Shown here: positions 42,304 to 48,912 of the stretch, piece by piece
Layout of the letters: each line of letters begins with the position of its first letter
How positions within the stretch are numbered: the first letter of the stretch is position 1
DNA from: Candidatus Sulfopaludibacter sp. SbA3
Lineage (GTDB): Bacteria > Acidobacteriota > Terriglobia > Bryobacterales > Bryobacteraceae
Assembly: GCA_945893365.1 (NCBI GenBank)
Contig: CAMDED010000045.1
Coordinates: forward strand, 1 to 48,912
Direction: 5' to 3'
DNA: 48,912 bases
Notes under the pieces: model-generated
The model's input: the letters and a program-made list of their open reading frames with translations, nothing else
Told to the model about the DNA's origin: nothing
Databases searched by the model: none
Translations under genes and position numbers: made by a program

Positions 42304-43676
42304 GCGGAAAGATCCTTTTCTACGTTGCCGATCGAGCGCAGGATGAAGCGCAGGCGCCGCTTCTCCGGGACATCGGCCAGAAGTTTCTCGAAACGGGCGC
42401 GGACCGGCTTCAGATCTGCTGCGTAAGCCGCCCGCTGGATCGCATTCAGACGTTTTGTGAGATAGACAGGCGGTCCCGGTTCGCTCGACAGGAGAGGCTC
42501 CATCGAAATGGTTCCGCAGAAATCCGGGACGTGCCGCAGGTAGGCATCTTCCGCCGCCAGGAACGCCTCACACAGCCCGTCGCGAACAGCGGTGTTCCTC
42601 ACGCGGTAAATTCGCTCGACGCTCGACTCCAGGTGCCTGCGCCAAGGCGTCGAAGGATCCGCCAGCGTCTTCGCCGCGACCCAGGTGGAAATCTCACATC
42701 CCGGATTCGCCAGGATGTGGTAGAACCACTCGCAGGCGCGACCGCCTTCGCCGTACAGCTCTTCCAGATGCTCGCCCACGCGGCGGATGGACGGCAGGAA
42801 CCAGCGGTCGCGCGCCCAATGCTGCGGCGGCTCGACCTGTGGTCCGCCGAGCGTGCCGAAGGCGCATTGGAGCGAGCCGATGATTTTCTTGCGGAGCGTG
42901 CGGTCGCGGCGGCGTGAAGAATCGCGCACGTCGATAAGATAGTCGATGTGCTTACTCAATTCGACGAGGTGCGGCAGGTTGGCCTCGTCCTCGAACCGCA
43001 TGCCCCAGCCGCTGACGGCCACAACCTTCTTCGGCCAGCGCGACCGGATGTAGTCCGCGCAGCGGATATTCAGTTGCGCGTGGTACTCGGTCTCGGTGAA
43101 GCGTTTGCATTTTTCGCAGGTGCAGCGGCCCTGGTCGGCGGACTGCATGCTTACGCCGTCGATGGGAAAGCGTTCGAACACGAAGTCGATCACCTTGCGC
43201 ATCCAGTCCCAGGATTCTTCTTCGCTTCCGCACATGGCGCTGCGGTTGCCCTTCATCAGGTGCGGCTTGTGCTTGAGGATCTCGTCGAAGCCCCAGGAGT
43301 AAATCCCCAGGCCGGACACGACGCGCACTCCCTCGGCGTGGGCGTCATCGATGAGCCGCTCGACCAGACGTCCGCGATCCGCCGGGACCGAGCTCTTGAT
43401 ATCCACCGGCCAGGCTCTCGAGACGTACAATCCCCAAACGCATAGGTCCTGAAGCCCCAATTCTTTCATCAGGCGGTAGGTCTGGCGGTAATCTTTCATC
43501 AATCCGCCGTCCAGTCGCATGGACGGCCATGGGGCGCGCGGATCGGGTTCGGTCGCGAGGTCGGTGATCCATCCGAGATAGCCGCGATAGCGGAAGCCCT
43601 CAGGGGACGCGGCTGGTGCGGCGGCGGCCGACAGTGCCACGCCCGTGGAGGCGGCAAGAAAATCGCGGCGGTTCAT
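42300..43676 (-). CDS. Exported TIM-barrel glycoside-hydrolase-like protein
   Basis: A 458-aa protein with a twin-arginine leader (MNRRDFLAASTGVALSAAAA). The fold is barrel-like: DLCVWGLYVSRAWPVDIKSS, GVRVVSGLGIYSWGFDE and FPIDGVSMQSADQGRC, and the following CTCEKCKRFTETEYH is the Cys-x-Cys-x-x-Cys region common to bacterial GH20-like/DUF4838-type proteins. A later KKVVAVSGWGMRFEDE may belong to the active site. I do not assign a substrate. The stop overlaps the creatininase ATG as ATGA, and the ATG overlaps the permease stop as ATGA, so the three form an operon for taking up and breaking down a nitrogen- or sugar-containing compound. Confidence 0.72.
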   Translation of the reverse strand: MNRRDFLAASTGVALSAAAAPAASPEGFRYRGYLGWITDLATEPDPRAPWPSMRLDGGLMKDYRQTYRLMKELGLQDLCVWGLYVSRAWPVDIKSSVPADRGRLVERLIDDAHAEGVRVVSGLGIYSWGFDEILKHKPHLMKGNRSAMCGSEEESWDWMRKVIDFVFERFPIDGVSMQSADQGRCTCEKCKRFTETEYHAQLNIRCADYIRSRWPKKVVAVSGWGMRFEDEANLPHLVELSKHIDYLIDVRDSSRRRDRTLRKKIIGSLQCAFGTLGGPQVEPPQHWARDRWFLPSIRRVGEHLEELYGEGGRACEWFYHILANPGCEISTWVAAKTLADPSTPWRRHLESSVERIYRVRNTAVRDGLCEAFLAAEDAYLRHVPDFCGTISMEPLLSSEPGPPVYLTKRLNAIQRAAYAADLKPVRARFEKLLADVPEKRRLRFILRSIGNVEKDLSA

Positions 43677-44980
43677 GCGGTCGGCTCCCTGCGCAGGAAG
43701 TAATAAGCTGGAATGCCGGAAGCCAGAATCAGACATCCGGCCAGGGACGAGCCGGGCCGTTCGAGAAGCGTGTTGCCGGTGAACCAGATTGAAAATGCGA
43801 GAAACAACAACGGAGTGACCGTATAACCCCACATCTTGTATGGACGCGGCAAATCGGGGCGCGTGCGGCGCAGCACCAGCACGGCCGACACGGTAGCGGC
43901 ATGGATCGCCCAGGAGATGAAGATCACGTATGAAGCGATTACTTCGTAAGACCCCGTGGAGGTGAGCGCGCAAGCCCACACTCCCTGGAGAACGATCGAC
44001 CGCGCCGGCGTCTCAAAGCGCGGATGAATCGCCGCGAACTGCCGGAAAAACAGGCCGTCGCGCGCCTGCGCAAAATACACGCGCGGAGCCGTGAGGATCG
44101 ATCCGTTGGCGCAACCGATCGACGAGAGAAGAATGATCCAGGTAACCAACGCCGCGCCCCCGGGACCCCAGACCCGCGAAGCCGTATCCGCGGCCACGCG
44201 GGTTGACGCGGCGATCTCGGGCAGCGTTAACACGCGCAGAAAAGCCCAGTTGGTCAGAAGATACACAATCATCACGCCGCTTACACCGAGGGCGAGCGCG
44301 AGCGGGAGATTTCGCTTCGGGGCTTTGACCTCCCCGGCGACGAACGCGACCACGTGCCAGCCTTCGAAAGCGACAAATGCGGCCAGGAGCGCCGAGCCGA
44401 GGGCGGGCAACGGCACGTGCGGCAATGTCTGGAGCGGAACGGGTGGAAGGCCGGAAAAGGCGCTCGATATCAGGACTCCGATTCCCGCAAGCTTGGCCGC
44501 CATGAACACGACTTGCACGCGGGCGCCTTGCCGTACGCCCAGATAATTGATCGCCGACAGCACCGCGATGAGAACCGCCGCCGCGGCAGGCACGGAGACC
44601 TTCGGGAACAGGTAGGCCAAATAGATGCCGAATCCGGTAGCGACCGCGGCAATCGCCCCCGATTGAATGATGAGCAAAAATGCCCAACCCGCCAAAAACG
44701 CCGGCAACCGCCCGTAGGCCTCGCGCAGGTAGACGTATTGCCCTCCCGACCGCGGAAACATGGCGCCAAGCTCCGCGTAGCCGAGCGCACCGCAGAAAGA
44801 CGCCACGCCCGCCAGCGCCCAGATCGCCAGAATGTGCGGTCCTGACGGAACGCTGCGGGCGATCAACGAGGGGACAAGGAAAATCCCCGCTCCGATCATG
44901 GTGCCGGCAACGATCGAAGTGGCGTCGAGCAGGCCCAGTTTCCGCGGTAGCTCGGCCTGCTCGGCGATGGATTGCGGCAC
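43673..44980 (-). CDS. APC-superfamily amino acid permease
   Basis: A 435-aa transporter with about 12 hydrophobic helices. The first helix carries the APC signature SIVAGTMIGAGIFLVPSLIA, and EGWHVVAFVAGEVKAPKRNL is the helix 6-7 region of LAT-type exchangers. SGGQYVYLREAYGRLPAFLA is the conserved loop after helix 2. It imports or exchanges amino acids across the inner membrane. The start GTG 44980 has no strong ribosome binding site. It is coupled by ATGA to the exported TIM-barrel gene. Confidence 0.87.
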   Translation of the reverse strand: MPQSIAEQAELPRKLGLLDATSIVAGTMIGAGIFLVPSLIARSVPSGPHILAIWALAGVASFCGALGYAELGAMFPRSGGQYVYLREAYGRLPAFLAGWAFLLIIQSGAIAAVATGFGIYLAYLFPKVSVPAAAAVLIAVLSAINYLGVRQGARVQVVFMAAKLAGIGVLISSAFSGLPPVPLQTLPHVPLPALGSALLAAFVAFEGWHVVAFVAGEVKAPKRNLPLALALGVSGVMIVYLLTNWAFLRVLTLPEIAASTRVAADTASRVWGPGGAALVTWIILLSSIGCANGSILTAPRVYFAQARDGLFFRQFAAIHPRFETPARSIVLQGVWACALTSTGSYEVIASYVIFISWAIHAATVSAVLVLRRTRPDLPRPYKMWGYTVTPLLFLAFSIWFTGNTLLERPGSSLAGCLILASGIPAYYFLRREPTA

Positions 44981-45010
44981 GGTACCGGCTAGTCTAGCAA
45001 ACCGCCTTCG

Positions 45011-48000
45011 CTAAAAGTACAGCTTCAACCCGAACTGCCCGATGCGGGGATCTCTGGCCGAGAAGATGCGGCCTCCCTGCGTAGTCAGCTCGATGTTGTT
45101 GTTCGGATTGTTGAACTGCGTGTGGTTCCAGAGGTTGAAGGCCTCCGCCCGGAACTGGAGCGAGACCCGGTCGGTGAACGCGAAGTTCTTGAAGATCGAG
45201 AAGTCCCAGTTGTTGGGGCCGGGTCCGCGAAGAATATTACGCCCGGCGTTGCCGGGAACGAACGGCTGGGGCACGCGGAAGTCGGCGATGTTAAAGCACT
45301 GTTCCGGCCGGCACTCGTCCACCTTCCCGGTGCCGATCACGTCGGCCCGCCGCGCGTAGGCGAAGCCAATGTTGTGCGGGTCGCTCGCGATGACCGGCGT
45401 GAAGGGAAAGCCACCCTGGAACGTCAGGATGCCGCCGATCTGCCAGCCGCCGAGGATGAATTCGCCGGCCTTCGGCAGGCTGGTCATGTGCATCCGTCCC
45501 TTGCCGAAAGGCAGTTCCCATCCGAAGCTGAAGACTAGCCGCTGACCGACATCGAGGCCCGACCGTCCACGCATGGTGCGCAGGTTGAACGGATCGTCCG
45601 CGCCTTCTCCGCCGCCCTGATCGTTGGTCGATCCGTCAATCGACTTGCTCCACGAGTAAGCGGTCAAGAAGCTCAGACCCTGCGAAAAGCGCCGCTCGAG
45701 TTTCGCTTCAAGGGCGTGGTAGTTGGAGTTATCGCGCGTGTCGTAGTAGGTGCCGGTGCCGAACTCCGGCCGCGGACGCCGCTGCTGGAAAGCCGCCGTC
45801 GTATTGGTAATCCGCGGGAGATTCGTCGGAAGGTATCGCTCGAGGTTACTTCCCTTATTACCCACATAGGCGACTTCGAGCGAGATATCTTTCGTCAGCT
45901 CACGCTGAATCGCCAGATTCCACTGCCACATGTTCGGCGTCTTCATCGACGGGTTGTAGCCGAACGTAAGAGGCGTGGTGAAATTCGCGTTGGAGCTGAA
46001 CGGCTCGAAGAAATTCCGCACGTCGAGCGTGGGCCGGGTGTTGACCACGGGCTGCTGCTTCGATTCATCGACGATGAAGGGGACGTTGATGATCGGCGTG
46101 CTCACCGCGTTGTTCCCGCTCGTGAGCAGATAGAACATGCCGCCTCCCGCCCGAACCACGGTTTTGTTGTCGGCGAACGGACGCCATGCGATGCCGACTC
46201 GCGGAGCGAAGTCGTTGTAGTCGTTGTAGAGCAGCTTGTTCGGCAGCCCCACGCTGGTCGCGAGGTCCACCAGATTCTGGAACCGCGGCAGCGCAAACTT
46301 GGCTACCTGCTGCGTCGTGGTATTGATCTGGCCGTTGAATGTCGACACGGCCCAGCGGCCGGTTTCGAAATTGAACCGCGCGGACTGGCCGAGCATGGCG
46401 GTCGGCTGAATGTTGAGCTCATATCGAAGCCCGACGTTGACGGTCAGGCTGCGCGACACTTTCCAATCGTCCTGCACGTAGAAGTGGTAGCGCGTCTCGT
46501 ACTGGCCGAACATGTTGCGCGGAAACGCGCGAGCTCCCGAAGTCGGATAGCCCGTAAGGAAGTCCGCAAACGCCTGGCCGCTGTAGTTGCCCGTAAACGA
46601 GAAGCTGCCACGGGAGTTCGCGGAGTTCGTCGAGGTCAGCCGGTAGTTGCGCAGATCGGCGCCGAACCGCAGGGAATGCGCGCCCTTGATCATCGAGACG
46701 TTGTCGATGATCTGGTACATGTTCGTCGGGTTGACCAGCGGCTGAAACGCGTTCCCGGCGACTCCCTGGAAGCCCGTGATCGAAAGCTGCGGAAAGCCTG
46801 GAAAGTTCAGACTGGTTTCCTCGAATCCGCGTATGCCGGACTGCAGCGTGTGATTGGTTCCAAGGCCCTGATTGAAGTTTCCGTTGTGCATGCGCGTATA
46901 GCCGAGGCGCAGCTCGTTGAGGACGGCCGGCGAGAAAATGTGCGTCTCGGTAAGGACCATATTCTGGGCGCGCTGGCGCTGATTGCTTCCGCCGTTCTGG
47001 GGATATGAGCCCGGATTGAAAGCTTCCAGATGGTTGACGCTGTAGCGGAACGCGAGCGAATCTTTTTCGCTGAAGATGTGATCGTAGCGGGCGTTGCCCT
47101 GGTTCTGGTCGTTGCGAAAGGGAGCCGCGTAGGAAAAGGTTCCGGTGGCGGTGTTCTGATCGGGAATGAACTGCAGGTAATACGCCGTGGCCGGGTTGAT
47201 GCGGATTTGCGGGATTACGTTTCCGGGAAACGGATCGCCGGTGAGCGGATCGCGGATCGGCGCAACCGCGCTGAAGTTCCCGGCGCGGAACGCCGCCGAC
47301 GGAACGATGGGGTTGAACGTCCGCCCCTGGCGGATACGCGTACCTTCGTAATTTAGAAAGAAAAAGCTCTTGTCCTTCCCGTTGAACTTGGGCAGGATGA
47401 CCGGTCCGCCAACCGCGAAACCAAACTGGTTCTGGCGGTACGGCGCCTTTTGCGCGATGAAGAAGTTCCGCGCGTCGAGCTTGTTGTTGCGCAGGAACTC
47501 GAACAGGGTCCCGTGAAGCTCGTTCGTACCCGACTTGATGGTGGCGTTCAGCACGGCGTTGCCGCGCCCATATTCGGCGGAGAACGAGTTGGCCTGCACC
47601 TTGAATTCGAGAATCGCGTCAACCGAGGGCCGCAGAATGACGCCATCGAAGAGCTGTTCGTTGATGCTGACCCCGTCAAGCAGAAACTCCGTCTTGCTCT
47701 GGCGTCCGCCGCTGACCGTGACCATAGTGCCGCCCACCGTGCCCGACGTTCCGATGATGGCGTTCGGCAGGAGGGTGGCCAACTGGACGAAATTCCGTCC
47801 GTTCAGCGGCAAGTCCACGATTTTCTTGTTTCCCACGACTTGCCCGATTGCGCCGCTTTCGGTGTTCACGATGGGCGCGAGCTCTTGGACGGTCACGCGC
47901 TCGGAGACGCTTCCGACCTTCAGCGCGATATCGAATCGGGCGCGCTGGTCGACTTGAAGCACGATGCCGGTCAGCTCCTGGGTTTGAAAACCATCTTTCG

Positions 48001-48238
48001 AGACGCTGACCGTGTACACGCCGCTGATCGGCAGCAGCGGCAGCTCATAATCGCCGGACTCCGTGGCGGCGGTCGAGCGTTCGAGGCCCGTCGAGGTGTT
48101 GCGGGCCGTCACCTTCGCGCCCGCCATCACCGCGCCCGTCGGGTCCGAAATCCGGCCTACGATCGTGGCCGTCGGCTGACCCCACACCACGGCCGCCGAA
48201 GCGGCCAGGAAGGTAAGAACCTGAATTGACTGTCTCAT
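45011..48238 (-). CDS. Oar-like TonB-dependent receptor
   Basis: A 1075-aa outer-membrane protein. It has a signal peptide (MRQSIQVLTFLAASAAVVWG), then a carboxypeptidase-regulatory-like domain (IVGRISDPTGAVMAGAKVTA, residues about 25-110), a plug domain (LPLNGRNFVQLATLLPNAII, TEFLLDGVSINEQLFDGVIL) and a long beta-barrel ending in aromatic Phe (IGQFGLKLYF), as outer-membrane proteins do. Such receptors are abundant in Acidobacteria and import large substrates or handle surface proteins. ATG 48238 has a good ribosome binding site (GGAGG) and starts the signal peptide, so the longer frame from 48343 is rejected. It is encoded 30 bp from the permease but likely on its own message. Confidence 0.9.
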   Translation of the reverse strand: MRQSIQVLTFLAASAAVVWGQPTATIVGRISDPTGAVMAGAKVTARNTSTGLERSTAATESGDYELPLLPISGVYTVSVSKDGFQTQELTGIVLQVDQRARFDIALKVGSVSERVTVQELAPIVNTESGAIGQVVGNKKIVDLPLNGRNFVQLATLLPNAIIGTSGTVGGTMVTVSGGRQSKTEFLLDGVSINEQLFDGVILRPSVDAILEFKVQANSFSAEYGRGNAVLNATIKSGTNELHGTLFEFLRNNKLDARNFFIAQKAPYRQNQFGFAVGGPVILPKFNGKDKSFFFLNYEGTRIRQGRTFNPIVPSAAFRAGNFSAVAPIRDPLTGDPFPGNVIPQIRINPATAYYLQFIPDQNTATGTFSYAAPFRNDQNQGNARYDHIFSEKDSLAFRYSVNHLEAFNPGSYPQNGGSNQRQRAQNMVLTETHIFSPAVLNELRLGYTRMHNGNFNQGLGTNHTLQSGIRGFEETSLNFPGFPQLSITGFQGVAGNAFQPLVNPTNMYQIIDNVSMIKGAHSLRFGADLRNYRLTSTNSANSRGSFSFTGNYSGQAFADFLTGYPTSGARAFPRNMFGQYETRYHFYVQDDWKVSRSLTVNVGLRYELNIQPTAMLGQSARFNFETGRWAVSTFNGQINTTTQQVAKFALPRFQNLVDLATSVGLPNKLLYNDYNDFAPRVGIAWRPFADNKTVVRAGGGMFYLLTSGNNAVSTPIINVPFIVDESKQQPVVNTRPTLDVRNFFEPFSSNANFTTPLTFGYNPSMKTPNMWQWNLAIQRELTKDISLEVAYVGNKGSNLERYLPTNLPRITNTTAAFQQRRPRPEFGTGTYYDTRDNSNYHALEAKLERRFSQGLSFLTAYSWSKSIDGSTNDQGGGEGADDPFNLRTMRGRSGLDVGQRLVFSFGWELPFGKGRMHMTSLPKAGEFILGGWQIGGILTFQGGFPFTPVIASDPHNIGFAYARRADVIGTGKVDECRPEQCFNIADFRVPQPFVPGNAGRNILRGPGPNNWDFSIFKNFAFTDRVSLQFRAEAFNLWNHTQFNNPNNNIELTTQGGRIFSARDPRIGQFGLKLYF

Positions 48239-48273
48239 CTGAAACCTCCAATTTGATATGACTGCACTCCGGC

Positions 48274-48287
48274 TTTCCGACCGGAAA
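48274..48287. promoter_or_regulatory. Perfect palindromic site upstream of TonB receptor
   Basis: TTTCCG-AC-CGGAAA is a symmetric 6-bp-arm repeat located 36-49 bp before the receptor ATG. It has the size of a small dimeric-repressor operator but no known protein is linked to it. Confidence 0.35.
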
Positions 48288-48520
48288 CCATCTACCATTC
48301 GGGACGGCGACAGGGGCGATCGAGCGAGAACACAAAACTCCAAACGTTATCCCGATTCTGAGAATTTCGACGCGGCGAAGTCAAGGAGCGTCCCGCGCAA
48401 GGGCCTCTGTCGTTCAGCGGGCTGTACGGGATTTATCCGCGCGCCGCGAGAGGAATTTCGTCCGGCGCGGTGGACAGGCTTCCTGCCGGGGCTCCGTAGA
48501 CTCTACAATCGAGAGAGGCG

Positions 48521-48912
48521 ATGCGGCGTCCGTTCTCACTCGCGGCGGTGGCGATCCTCGCGGCGGCGCGCGCGGAGACGGCGGAGCCGACTGCCGAGCC
48601 GCGCGTGTCAACCATCTATCCCTTCGCGGGACAGCGGAACTCTTCCTATCAGGCGATCATTCGCGGCGCAGGTCTCGAGGGCGCCCGCGCTGTGTTGTTT
48701 ACGGAACCGTCGATTCGCGCGAGCGTCGTGCGGGTGGAAGGCGTGAAGGTGGAATCGGAGCCCGCCGCTCTGCATGTGGACGTGAGCATCGGGTCGGGGA
48801 CCGTGCCCGGCGCGCACCGATTCCGCGTGATCACGCCGCGCGGCGTCTCGAATGAAGGAACGCTTCGAGTGGTGGACGACGCGGTGACCACGGAGGAGAG
48901 AGCGGGAAATCC
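48521..48912 (+). CDS. Secreted protein, partial (3' end off window)
   Basis: An open frame from ATG 48521 runs to the window edge (130 codons). It begins with a signal peptide (MRRPFSLAAVAILAAARA), then a beta-sandwich-like segment VSTIYPFAGQRNSSYQAIIR followed by GAGLEGARAVLFTEPSIRAS, resembling the IPT/TIG or pre-peptidase-type domains that start many secreted acidobacterial proteins. GAGAGAGG eight bases before the ATG is a good ribosome binding site, and TACAAT at 48504-48509 may be its -10. The full protein and its role cannot be told. Confidence 0.7.
   Translation, partial: MRRPFSLAAVAILAAARAETAEPTAEPRVSTIYPFAGQRNSSYQAIIRGAGLEGARAVLFTEPSIRASVVRVEGVKVESEPAALHVDVSIGSGTVPGAHRFRVITPRGVSNEGTLRVVDDAVTTEERAGN

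Noticed and set aside
45716-47008. Long plus-strand open frame (430 codons) across the TonB receptor
   Set aside because: Fully antisense to a clear outer-membrane receptor; composition is Arg/Val/Glu-rich with no domain pattern.

Overview
This is a GC-rich, gene-dense chromosomal window, most likely from an Acidobacteriota bacterium of the Solibacter/Bryobacter type. The clues are a secreted metalloprotease ending in the repeat-like C-terminal domain (TIGR03437 type) common in that group, an Oar-like TonB-dependent receptor with an N-terminal carboxypeptidase-regulatory domain, several enzymes with twin-arginine 'RRxFL'-type leaders, a FecR/DUF6600 protein, and genes packed into short operons with ATGA or TAATG overlaps. 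No rRNA, tRNA or CRISPR array was seen.

Layout. 1-5.6 kb: a partial unknown gene, then an outer-membrane glycan operon of two ADP-heptose:LPS heptosyltransferases flanking a catalytically degenerate RfaE2-like nucleotidyltransferase, an isoprenylcysteine-methyltransferase-like membrane protein and a YfhO-like membrane protein that probably starts at CTG. 5.5-9.2 kb: a SAM methyltransferase, a FecR/DUF6600 secreted protein with tandem repeats, and a decayed gene relic. 9.3-13.4 kb: PilZ protein, an exported kinase-like protein, a REC-HATPase fusion, a POTRA-only protein and TrmJ. 13.4-16.1 kb: a secreted metalloprotease operon. 16.1-18.6 kb: an IS1-like element with 20-bp inverted ends and near-perfect 8-bp target duplications. 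It holds a ruined transposase and AT-richer passenger genes, including a serine dehydrogenase-type (SDH) protease. 18.6-24.2 kb: an exported hydrolase divergent from an operon of TPR protein, two small secreted proteins, an ECF sigma factor and a ChrR-like anti-sigma factor. 24.4-31.5 kb: phosphatidyltransferase, a selenocysteine peroxiredoxin, an exported sugar isomerase, a LolD-like ATPase, ClpC and a secreted TPR-like protein. 31.6-37.1 kb: CtpA protease, GMP synthase, an enolase-superfamily dehydratase and a DapA-family aldolase. 37.1-41.6 kb: a toxin-antitoxin relic, then the lysine/diaminopimelate genes lysC-dapB-dapA-dapD (succinylase branch). 41.6-48.9 kb: a frameshifted creatininase gene, an exported TIM-barrel protein, an APC-family permease, the TonB receptor and a partial secreted protein.

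The most notable observation is the peroxiredoxin at 25,090-25,599. Its peroxidatic cysteine codon is an in-frame TGA followed by a perfect stem-loop of the bacterial SECIS kind, so it reads as a selenoprotein that ordinary gene callers would split in two. Other points of interest are the IS1-like element with its SDH protease cargo, a recurring TANNNT-N6-ATG arrangement that suggests leaderless transcripts (including a divergent pair sharing only 29 bp), a GMP synthase with a eukaryote-like C-terminal domain, and an exported kinase-like protein beside signalling genes. All functional names come from reading the sequence by eye; no database search was possible.
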